Source of the DNA: Strongyloides papillosus
Lineage: Eukaryota; Nematoda; Chromadorea; Rhabditida; Strongyloididae
DNA length: 64,000 nt
Direction: 5' to 3'
NCBI GenBank assembly: GCA_005656395.1
Contig: SRSI01000074.1
Coordinates: 186,001-250,000 of the forward strand
Below the pieces are notes generated by a model. That model was given only the letters and a program-made list of their open reading frames with translations, searched no databases and was not told the DNA's origin. Shown in pieces: positions 36,850 through 46,630 of this stretch (the first letter of the stretch is position 1; each line of letters starts with the position of its first letter). A program made the position numbers and the translations under genes.

Positions 36850-37037
36850 TGATTCTTAACAAGAAAAAAATTGTTGTAATATGTATTCATAATTAATTTC
36901 TTCTTATCATTACAATGACATTTTATGAATTTAAGAATAGTCTGAACAACAGCCTTCTTCTTTGAACGTGGTGGGTAATGACAATATAATGCATTTTGAT
37001 CAACTTTTCCTATACTTCTAAGTGCTCTAGGATAATT
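36850..37037 (-). pseudogene. Coding-like fragment without start or stop context
   Basis: On the minus strand, one frame is open for about 60 codons and has protein-like composition (for example ALRSIGKVDQNALYCHYPP, then a Lys-rich run and KFIKCHCNDKKK). It has no initiating ATG and directly follows the RAD54-like remnant. It may be a further decayed piece of the same or another gene. Not identified. Confidence 0.25.
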
Positions 37038-37486
37038 TTAGATACCTGCTTTTTGTCTTTTTATCATTAATACATAAAATAAGAGCTTTTTTTTCTGTTT
37101 GTCTTTAAAACATTTTCCCTCAATTGTACTTGTTGTAAGGAAACGATAAATAAAATACGGTTTTGTTTGTCCATCTCTCCATATTCTAGTCATTGCTTGC
37201 TTATCACTAGATGGATACCAATCTGGATAAAACATTACCTTTCTTTTTGCACCCAATTAAATTTATTCCACACTTTCTATCTCTTGAAGAAATAAGAATG
37301 AAAATACTTCATTTTCTTGATCGTTAAACTCCTTAACAACTTTACCACGTTGATTGATGAGGGTGGAAGAATCAAGACGAAGATATTTATATTTTCTACC
37401 TCTGCATAATTTGACAAGTAGATTTAATGTTTCACAGTAATTTGAAACAACTACGACTTTATCTCGTTGGTTTCCTTTTTAGTAGA
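37038..37486 (-). pseudogene. rad-54: RAD54-like SNF2 helicase fragment, frameshifted
   Basis: Remnant of the C-terminal helicase lobe of a RAD54-family DNA translocase. The upstream part has DKVVVVSNYCETLNLLVKLC and, after the LRLD and KVVKEFN segments, runs into a stop near 37263. The downstream part, in another frame, has [20 protein letters not shown], then [14 protein letters not shown] and a STIEGKCF segment, equivalent to the conserved DPDWNP...QAMAR..RDGQ block. The GGCGLNLIGA motif between them is broken, with only CGINLIG recognisable and a frame change right after it. The N-terminal lobe with the Walker motifs is absent. It is clearly non-functional as a helicase. The intact gene presumably lies elsewhere. 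Confidence 0.75.
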
Positions 37487-37515
37487 TGCGAAAAAATAGT
37501 CCAGAACTAACATAA

Positions 37516-38345
37516 ATATGTACATTAGCCTTAATTAAGCCAGTATACATACCCACAAAAATCAGATTCGATGATTCTGAAAATGAATGCAAGAGTGAGG
37601 ATGGCATAATGAAGCGCTGCCTCTTAGGAACATTAGAAAAAGAAAGCTTTTTTTTATAGAAACAGGAGGTAGAGAACTAAACAGTGGGTGTATTCAATTT
37701 TGTGATGTTCATAATGGATATATTCTGATTGCTGGTAATTGTTTGCGTGAATTTGAATGTTATGCCGGATTTTTTACAAGAATTTACAAAGATATCGACA
37801 TTTTTTATGAAAACAATTACGGACTTTTTCGTTGTACTACCATAGCTTTCAAAAAATTCAGTGAGAATGATCTTAAATTTTGTTTTTGTTTTGAAAATGG
37901 ATCTCTTAGGGACGTAGTACTAACTCTAGCTAATTGAATTCGTGGAGCCACACTAGGAAGAAAATTATTTAATAAGGATGAAGAAATTCATTCAATATGC
38001 TTTTTATACACGAGTAAAATTATTTATTCTGTTGGAAGATGTAATATTTTTATTGTACCTACTAATAATCTTTGTGTTAAGAAAATTTGGTTGGGACATG
38101 CCAATGTTGAATTGAAGGCTGTTACTAATTTAAAAGCGATAAATGGTTGTGTTTTATTAAGAATTATGGATGGAAAAATTTATCTTTTTGATATTAACAA
38201 AATCCTATATATTTCATATTCTGAGAAATCTAGCGTACAAGTTAGCAACTATGCATTCGATCCAGTTGCGAGTATGGTTTTAGTTGTTCACTCCTCACCA
38301 TGTGACCTTGTTGATTCTTGGGAAACCTTTATGTATGAAAATTAA
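37516..38345 (+). pseudogene. Broken beta-propeller-like gene (one frameshift, one in-frame stop)
   Basis: Two frames with protein-like sequence join with minimal damage. The frame from about 37516 (including RFDDSENECKSEDGIMK) runs into a T-run at 37648-37655. The next frame then continues (ETGGRELNSGCIQFCDV ... GYILIAGNCLREFECY) to 38345, interrupted only by TGA at 37935-37937. Repeated blade-like units such as SICFLYTSKIIYSVGRCNIF and VLLRIMDGKIYLFDINKI suggest a WD40-like propeller, but no specific family is recognised. The T-run shift could be a sequencing error. The TGA is harder to explain that way. No full 5' end is visible. Confidence 0.5.
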
Positions 38346-38422
38346 GGATAAAAGCATTATATCATATGGAATGCATTATGTTTCAAAAATCCCTAAGAAT
38401 GACAGTGAGGGTGAGAAGCGAC

Positions 38423-38933
38423 TTTAGTTTAAGGGCCCCCTTATTTTAATGGGTTTAATTTGTAATTTTTTTTTATAATTTTTAATGTATTTATTGTGTA
38501 TTTGGATTTATGTATTTATTGTATATTTGTATTTAATAGAATGCTTTAACAATTTAGCAAATTAAAAAAAAATTTTTAAGTTAAAAAACTTGCCTATCTA
38601 TAGTCATTATTTCGACCAACAGTTAATAATTGCCCTTTGATTGAGCATAAAAAATGTTTCCTATTTCTACGTTAATATATGATTCCAACCGTGTCAATTG
38701 ATTATGAAAAATTCGATTACTTTATTAATTCATTCTATATCTCACCACAATGGCTTAATAAATAAAATATTTTTCTGGAATTTAAGCAAAGAAATAAATG
38801 CTGCAAGAAAATTCTCCAAATGCTATAAACTACTCCTAAATATGGTTATTTATTTTTGTACATTCTAAAAAGTACACATTTTGCAAGCTAGGTGCTTTAT
38901 TTAGCTATTTAAAGTGAGGGCCCTTAAACTAAA
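38423..38933. mobile_element. Candidate non-autonomous DNA transposon (MITE-like)
   Basis: A 16-bp perfect inverted repeat, TTTAGTTTAAGGGCCC at 38423-38438 and its reverse complement at 38918-38933, bounds 511 bases of AT-rich DNA with no open frame. TTAA directly precedes GGGCCC at both ends, which recalls piggyBac-type TTAA targets with a GGG/CCC terminus. No flanking direct duplication beyond TTAA could be recognised. It sits between two decayed genes. Confidence 0.5.
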
Positions 38934-38993
38934 ATTTAGCAGAATCAAATTCTTAATATTCGTCAAAGGAAGTTAGCAAAGTTGCTAAAAGCA

Positions 38994-39494
38994 TTAATAT
39001 AATACATTTATTTGAATTTTACAAGCATTCTTCAGTTCCTCAGAAAGTGTCATCAGTTGAGTTTCCTCTTCTTCTTTAACAATCGATATTATACACTTCC
39101 ATCTCCTTTTCTTTCACATTACCCTCAAATAGAGATTTATTAACGAGGTTGTTGACCAATGGGAGTAAATTGTAAAATTTCAGAAATAATAGTGATTGTG
39201 AGAAATTTGGTTCATTAATAGCATCTATCTCAAATACATTAGATAGATTATCACCATCAGGGAATGTTGTAGCACACTTTAGAGAAAAGGATGTATTCCT
39301 GTTGCTATAGCATGATCTCGTTGAACATAAACTCAGTCTTCTAAATTATATATGATTAATTGATATGCATGTTGTATCAGTATCACTTTTTCCAGGAACA
39401 AGGACAAGAGAACTTCTGTAGATATATGAGGTTATGTAATTATACTAGAAACATCATTAGCCTGCTTCAGAATAAAACTAGTACTATCAGACAT
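38994..39494 (-). pseudogene. Decayed unidentified gene
   Basis: Minus-strand coding-like sequence starts at an ATG at 39494 (MSDSTSFILKQANDVSS), shifts frame near 39435 and meets one stop near 39349. It then runs open for about 80 codons (FPDGDNLSNVFEIDAINEP, LLPLVNNLVNKSLFEGN) before a second shift into KEEEETQLMTLSEELKNAC and a stop at 38994. At least two frame changes and one stop mark it as broken. The composition is clearly protein-like, but the family is not recognised. Confidence 0.4.
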
Positions 39495-41277
39495 CGTTTG
39501 AAAATATAATCATATATATTAATATATACAAAATTATGGCAGAAGTTTAAAAAGTTTAATCATTGCTAACGATACAAAAATTCTAAGGTTACAAAGTAAG
39601 ATAATATTAAAAAACTAAAAAAAACAGGACAAGAAGGTGTACAAGAATGATATAAATGTTGTCAAAATGCTCACTGATTAATATTATTTTTTTATTTAAA
39701 ATTATAATAATTGCCACAATGAAGTTATCCATCATAGGAATTGTTATTGTGATAAACGAAAAAATAAAATAAATGTAAATACACAAAAAACGATAAATTA
39801 TAGATTTATTCATTATTAACTTTCATTTCTTCTCCAATTTGATGAAGGAATATCTCACTTTTCTTCATGTCATTTGCTCCAGTATTATCTTGAAACAAAT
39901 GCTACAATAGAATCGTTTGCATTAATATCGCATTTGATAAGAGACATTGAAAGTCATCTAAACTTCTACATTTTGTTTGTGTTTCCTTGTCCTAAAATTA
40001 TTACTTCCGTTACCTGCATCAATGTTAAGCATTCTATGGATGTAAATAAGTTTTAAATTATCGACCAGACAGATTTCTTGATAACCATTGGTTAACTCTG
40101 AGATCTATAATATTTCTAGAAACTAGTTGTTGAATCGTAAATCTTCCTTCGTTTCTTTTTTTTAAAAGGAGTTGAATATCGTGTCATAGCACTTTTTTTA
40201 AAAATTATAAAATCACTTTTCTCTTATATCTCGAGGATAGATAAACGAATCATCAAAATATATTTTTTATTTGATAGACAATTTAACCCTACATGAAAGT
40301 TGTGAGAACTTTATATTTAAAAATTTTCATCTTGCTATACTTTTTAAAAAAAAATATCGACTATGAATTTGCTGTACTTAGAGTTTCTCGATTTTCTTGA
40401 TATTAAAATTAAAAAGTAAGTAAAAGAAAAGCTTAGATTAACTTTTTCCTTCAATTTACTTCTCTGAATCTAGATACGTTATTTTGAAATATTAAAATTC
40501 AACTTTTTTTGGCCATTCCCAAAATGTTGAAAAACTGAAGAAAGAATCTTCAAATTCCAATTTTTTATTTTTACATTATTAAAATTCAAAACAACATATC
40601 CTTGCAAATTTTAAGATAAAAAAATAATTTCAAGAGGATGAAGATTGACATCCAACACAAGTTTAAGCTGTTACATCTGAAGAACGGTACTTCAGACCGA
40701 AATAATTTTGTGTTTTTTATAATCAACATAAAAACTTGCATATATTAAAAAGGAAAGATTTAACACCGAAAATAATTTTTCGTTTCTTGCATTCGCTGAC
40801 GATTAGTTATAAAAGTATAAAAAGAAATAAAATTCATTTAAAGGGATAACTATCATGTATAAAAGGTCTATTTATAGTTTTATAAAATCAATATGCGTTT
40901 TAACGTAAAATAAATTAATTGAATTAAGTTGGCTATAATTACCAGGTATTTTAATTATTATAAATTATCAATGACGCAAAGGATTACACTTTTTAAAAAA
41001 TATTTCAAATAGTTTTCTTTATATAGTATTTTATGTTACAACAAATTTATAGCATTATATTTTGTTAATTAATTAAGAATCAAAGCTATAGTATTTAACT
41101 TTTTTTTATATTAAAAAACTTTCATAATACGATATATATTGAGAATTCATTGTACAATGATAATACACATTGTTGTAATAAAATTAATGTTATTTAAAAT
41201 GTAAACATGTCAGTTTTTTTTAAATTAAATGTGTAAAAAAACTTTAGCTATTTTAAGATGTTATAAAGTTTATTAAT
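39495..41277. other. Intergenic region, mostly empty
   Basis: A short minus-strand coding-like tail (DNTGANDMKKSEIFLHQIGE, about 39815-39900) may be another gene remnant. A perfect 7-bp hairpin, TCTGAAG-AACGGTA-CTTCAGA, lies at 40676-40696. The rest is AT-rich without coding signal. Confidence 0.4.
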
Positions 41278-42445
41278 TTAAAATACATGAAAGACATCGA
41301 ATAATTTAATTGTTATTAAAATGTATAATAAACTTGAAAATATGCGGTGTGCTGAATTCTGACATCCTCTTTCCCCAAACTTTTGAATATTAATGTTAAA
41401 ATAAGTATTATGATAATCTGAAAAGAATCCTTCAATGTTATCAGAAAGATCTAAGCCATCAGAACATGTTGGATCTTCACCCCAACCAGGATCACATAAA
41501 TCATATTGTGTACTATTCTTGTCACTATTATAAAAAACTTCTCTTGTGTGATGGAAAGGTTGCCGATCTTGTTTTACGCACTTTGATGAAGATCCTTTTT
41601 CTTTAGCACAAGCAGGAAAATGTGGAATAACATCTTTATAGTGAACGAGTCGATAGAGATTTGGAAGATTTCCTTGAACAAAGTCCGAAAATTGATAATC
41701 ACCTATTCTAGGTTGTCCGAAAGTTATTACATGAATATCTTCTGGTTTTGCAGTTAAGGTAGTAACAAGTTTTAGAGCTGTCAAGACGGCTAATGCTCCA
41801 CCAAGTGAATGACCCGTAACAATATATTTTGTCGTTTTTGGTGAGTTAACAATTTTGTTTGTGATAAATTTATTAAAAACATCTTCTGCTGCATTTTTGT
41901 AATATTTTTCAACATATCCATGACTGGGTCCAGCAGAATCATATAGAACAAAATTATATGCATTTTCAATTTGATGAAGGTATGATAAAATATTTTTTGT
42001 TCCTCTAAAAGCAATAAGTGTCGTGTTGATATCAGGGAATATTGCAAAAACACCTGTACAACTATCATCGTCCTAAATATAATAATTATCTATTTTTATT
42101 TAATAATTATATAGTGTCTTTCACAAGTATCTTTCTTATAGTTTGAATGAAAGTACGTACTCTCAATTCAGAAGTACCTACATAATATGTTTTACCTTGG
42201 AAGACCTTTATACGGCATCATGCATATATATGTAAACTTACTTTGTAGCAAGTAAAACTCGAATGAGCAAGATTATTAAAACTTCCAAATGCAGCATTTA
42301 GGCATTGTGATATTAAATTTTCATTATTATCTGTATATGTTGAGGCAGTTACTTTATATGCATTAAATGCTAAATCACTATCATAGTTAGAAAAGGCACA
42401 AACTTGAAAAATTAAACCAATAATTATAATAGAAATACTTATCAT
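41278..42445 (-). CDS. Secreted class-3 lipase
   Basis: Two minus-strand exons, 42445-42242 and 42072-41278, with a 169-nt intron (GTAAGT...ATATTTAG, phase 0), give 332 residues. Residues 1-18 are a signal peptide. The lipase_3 fold is marked by LIAFRGT, the nucleophile elbow VTGHSLGG (Ser157), FGQPRIGD and the RLVHYKDVIPHFP block near the acid and His region. DYHNTYF probably supplies the catalytic His. Several cysteines suggest disulfides and an extracellular location. The C-terminus ends in a hydrophobic run (SSLLYILITIKLF), which could be a GPI-attachment signal or membrane tail. Nematodes have many such lipases, and substrate specificity cannot be read from sequence. Confidence 0.92.
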
Positions 42446-43181
42446 GATTTTACTAGTAACTAAATTTCATGAAAATCGTTTCACATTTATAATAGTATTT
42501 ATCAATAAATTATGTAAACTTTATCTATTCTTATCAAATAAAAGTCAAAAATGATTCATATCTTACTCACATAATTTTTGCTATAAATAAATATAAATCT
42601 TCTTTTAGACGATATAAATCGTAAAAATACTTTTTTTCCATAAAAGTAAGATTATTCAATATTTATTTAAAATATGCAGTGTATAAACTAATAATTTTAA
42701 GTAATTTTACAAATGTGTAAAAAAATGACAAAGGTTTATTGATAATATTGTATAGAAAAAAAAGTTTTATGCTTTATCATACATAATAAGTGTGATTCAT
42801 ACGATTATTTATTTGCCTTATTGATAAAATGAGTAACACTATTACAAATAACTATGAAATCTTTATTCATAAAGTTCAGTGACATAATGTTTATTTATAG
42901 AAAAAGTGTAAAAAGCTAATGACGTAAAGTAAAATAATAATATTATTTTATAAGTTTGTTAAATTATTAATAAGATTAAAAAAAGAAAATATATTCTTTT
43001 TGTTTACTTAGTTCTTATCTTATATAAACACAAAATTGATAAAAATTTAAGTATTTTCGTAATCTAATTAAAAGTTATTTTTTTCAAAAATGTCCTCTTA
43101 TTTGGAATGAAAAACTTTCATTGGAAAAGTATTCAATCGCATTTGAAAATTTCTTTTAATATTTTTATTTTTTAAGAAAAA
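42446..43181. other. Divergent promoter region
   Basis: Between the 5' ends of the lipase (-) and cyclophilin H (+) genes. No exon seen. The AG at 43175-43176 (TTTTTTAAG), 5 bases before the cyclophilin ATG, is a candidate spliced-leader acceptor. Confidence 0.45.
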
Positions 43182-43808
43182 ATGGCTGTTCCAACGAGCG
43201 GCAGTATAGGTGATTATGAAAAATTAAAAGAACAATTATTACATCCCGACAATCCTATCGTGTTTTTTCAAATAACTGTAGCTGGTGCTCCAATAGGGGA
43301 TATAATAATGGAATTATATCAACATATTGTTCCAAAAACAGCGAAAAATTTTCTACAATTTTGTACTGGTGAATATCGTAAAGATGGTATACCTATAGGT
43401 TACAAGGGTAGTACATTTCATCGTGTAATAAAAGACTTTATGATTCAAGGAGGTGATTTTGTTAATGTAAGTTATTAGAATAAATTTAGTTAATAAACAA
43501 TAATTATATAATTTTAGAAAGATGGAACTGGTATTGCAAGTATTTATGGAGGTAAATTTAATGATGAAAATTTTCAAATGACTCATAGTGGACCTGGAAT
43601 TTTATCTATGGCTAATAGTGGTCCTAACTCAAATGGCTGCCAATTTTTTATAACATGTGCTCCCTGTGATTATTTAGATGGAAAACACGTAGTATTTGGA
43701 AGAGTTATTGAAGGTCTTCTTACCGTTAGAAAAATTGAAAATGTAGCTGTTGGTAGTGGAAGCAAACCAAAGTTAAATGTAGTTATTGAACAATGTGGAG
43801 AATTATAG
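43182..43808 (+). CDS. PPIH: Cyclophilin H, spliceosomal peptidyl-prolyl isomerase
   Basis: Exons 43182-43466 and 43518-43808 with a 51-nt intron (GTAAGT...AATTTTAG, phase 0) give 191 residues. The match to human PPIH (177 residues) is close along the whole length: [55 protein letters not shown] and the C-terminal CGEL. Active-site residues typical of cyclophilins ([17 protein letters not shown]) are present. PPIH binds PRPF4 in the U4/U6.U5 tri-snRNP and assists splicing in the nucleus. The first exon alone would end in the intron. The N-terminal 25 residues differ from the human protein. Confidence 0.96.
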
Positions 43809-44574
43809 TTTATTAATTTTTCTAATTTAACATTGTAGTAAAAAAGTAAAAATTAAATAAATTAGCGCCTTCAATGAATGTATTTTGATTATGAAAGTGA
43901 AACGATTATCTTATTACACTAAATAAATTTTGTTATATATATTTCTTGCACATTAATTATGACTCCGCTTTTTTTTGTAACACTTTGTATAGATTAAAAA
44001 TTCCCCATTTACTATTATATTAGGCATTTTACATGTTGATTACTTTTGAAAAAATGTTTATATAAAAAATTACAATATATAATAGAGTAATTAAAAAATA
44101 CAATGTTAAAAGTGGGTATAAGAAGGCGGAATAGACATAATACTTCTCGTTAACAAATATGTAATATATCATGATAATGAGAAGGTCTGGGTCGCTAGAT
44201 ACAATTAGAAAACGCCTTGAATTTTTGCTTTTAATAAATATGTAAGGTAAATTAAATAAAATTTGGTATAAAATAAGACATTTTAACTAGTCGAAGCTAT
44301 ATTTCTATATAAATTTAAAATCTATCAATATATATAGATGTCGATTGAGCACAAAATCAAAAAGATTTATCTTAGCTTTCGTTAAATATCCCACTGTTTA
44401 TTTAAAGAGACGTCTTTTCCTGTTTGGAACATGTTTCATAGTTGTCAAGGATAGTTGTAGTTTTGCGCCATCAAATTTTGTGTAAAATAGTTATTCTACA
44501 TTTTATTGGATAAAGCTATTATTTATTAATGTTCTATATAATTGTTTAAAATTGATTTTAGATTTTGGATTTTT
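43809..44574. other. Spacer between cyclophilin and carboxypeptidase genes
   Basis: No coding signal. The AG at 44560-44561 (GATTTTAG) is a candidate spliced-leader acceptor 13 bases before the carboxypeptidase ATG. Confidence 0.45.
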
Positions 44575-46630
44575 ATGATTAATCTACGACTATTTATTTT
44601 TTTATTTTCACTGTTGTTATATAGTTATTGTAGTAAAATTAATTATATAAAAAATGAAGAAAAGTTAGGAACAGTCTTTCCAAATAAATGGAAAGTGTTT
44701 CGTGTTTTTCCAGAAAATGATAAACAACAACAATTAATTCTTGATATTTTCAAGAAGTCTGCAGAATTAGAGGTATAAAAACAATAAAAAGTGATTATAT
44801 AGTGTTTCAGTTAAATTTTTGGAAAGCACCATATTTATATCTTGACTTCTCTGATATTATGGTTCCACCAACAAAAACATTTTTCATTAATGATTTGTTT
44901 AAAAAAAATAACATTAGCTATATTACTTTAATTAATGATGTTGAAAAAAAGATTTATGAGAAGGAGAGAAAACCACGAATGAATGTTACTTTAACAGGAA
45001 ATAGTGATGTAGATTCATTTTTATTATCAAGACTAAAGGATGATTCTTTTAATTCTCAAAATAAAGCAAAGTATCCTTTTGGAGAATATACCGATTATAA
45101 TGAAATTATAAGATGGTTAAATGACATTGAATATCATTATCCACGAATTTCTAAAGTTTTTACAATTGGTCAGACACATGAAGGAAGAGAAATTAAAGGT
45201 ATTAAAATTGGTGATCCCATTGAAAATTCAAATAAAAGAGGTGTTTGGATTGATGGAGGTATGCATGCTAGAGAATGGGCAGCAATTCACACCGCATTAT
45301 GGTTTATTGAACAACTTATATCAAAATATAATGTTGATAGACAAATAACAGAATTTGTTAAAACATTAAATTTTTATATCTTACCTGTTGCTAATCCCGA
45401 TGGATTTGAATATACTAAATCAGACATTACACCTACTGTTAGGTTATGGAGAAAAAATAGAGGTGATGAAACTTGTAAAAAGGATAAATGGAAGAGATTG
45501 AAATGTTGTAGTGGTGTTGATTTAAATAGGAATTTCGATTTTCACTGGGCAGAATCAGGTTCATCGGATGACTTGTGTTCTGAAATTTATCAAGGAAAAA
45601 GTGCTTTTAGTGAGCCGGAATCGCGGGCTATTAGAGATAAATTGTTAAGTAGTGAGTTGTATGGAAAAATTGATGCTTTTATTAGTTTACACACATACTC
45701 ACAAATGTGGATTCATCCTTTTAATCACCAAAGACACTCATTTCCAAATGATATAAATGATTTAAGAAGAGTTGGAGAAGCTGGAGTAAAAGCAATTGAA
45801 AAGGTTTATGGAACGAAATTTAAATTCGGTACTGGTGCTGACATATTATGTATGTTTTTTATGTACTTATATTACTTTTACATTCTTAAGATCCTTCTGC
45901 TGGTGGTTCTGATGATTGGGCAAAAGATAAAGCTAAAGTAAAATACGTTTATTTATTAGAATTAAGGCCTGGTGAAGAAGAATGGGAAGGTTTTCTTTTA
46001 GATAGATCTCAATTAATTCCTACTGGAAAAGAAACTTGGGAAGGAATAAAAATTGTAATTAATGCTGTTCTTGAGGAGTCTAAAACAAAAACAGGTACAC
46101 AAAATATCAATATAATAAGCAGCACCCAACAAATAATAAATAAAGCAAACGTTAATTCACAATCAAGAGTAAGACCTCAATTAATACGTCTAGGTAATTT
46201 CCAACGTGTTTCTGGATCAATTGAATCGAATGTTAACAAACCTATAAACAAAATTTCAACAACAGGTTTATCATTAAGAACAGGATTACATAGACAGGTG
46301 CAAGAAGTGCGCAATCGTCAAAATGAAGCTAGAAGACTTTTTGAAGAAAAGCAAAAACAACGTGAAATACAGCAAAAAGTATTTTTAGAAGAAAGACGGA
46401 AAATATTAGAAGAATCACAAAGAAGAGAAATTGAACAAAGGCATTTCAATGAAAGACCAGGTAATTTACGCCAAAGAATCAATTCATTCTCAGTTCCTCA
46501 ATCTCAAACTGTTGGTTGTTATGACAGATCATCATGGTGTAGTCATTGGATTCAACAAGCTCCCACAATTTGCCAAACATCTCATATATACATGCTACGA
46601 GATTGTGCTCGTACATGTAACTTTTGTTGA
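44575..46630 (+). CDS. Secreted M14 metallocarboxypeptidase with C-terminal ShKT domain
   Basis: Exons 44575-44772, 44811-45849 and 45891-46630 (introns 38 and 41 nt) give 658 residues. The ATG at 44575 starts a signal peptide (MINLRLFIFLFSLLLYSYC). A propeptide follows (WKVFRVFPENDKQQQ, etc.). The A/B-type catalytic domain has zinc ligands His and Glu in GGMHAREWAA and His in SLHTYSQMW, and the general-base Glu in LLELRPG. After the domain comes a linker with a highly charged Gln/Arg/Glu coiled-coil stretch (about 46298-46450), then a six-Cys ShKT domain (CYDRSSWCSHW ... CARTCNFC). ShKT is a small disulfide fold common in nematode secreted enzymes; its presence does not make this a toxin. 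Catalytic residues are complete. C. elegans SURO-1 has a similar layout. Confidence 0.93.

Noticed and set aside
39874..40056. 60-codon plus-strand ORF
   Set aside because: No ATG-linked motif or family; it partly overlaps a coding-like minus-strand tail and is more likely its shadow.
44542..44574. Upstream non-ATG start of the carboxypeptidase frame
   Set aside because: The frame opens with TTG; the ATG at 44575 starts a typical signal peptide just after a candidate acceptor.
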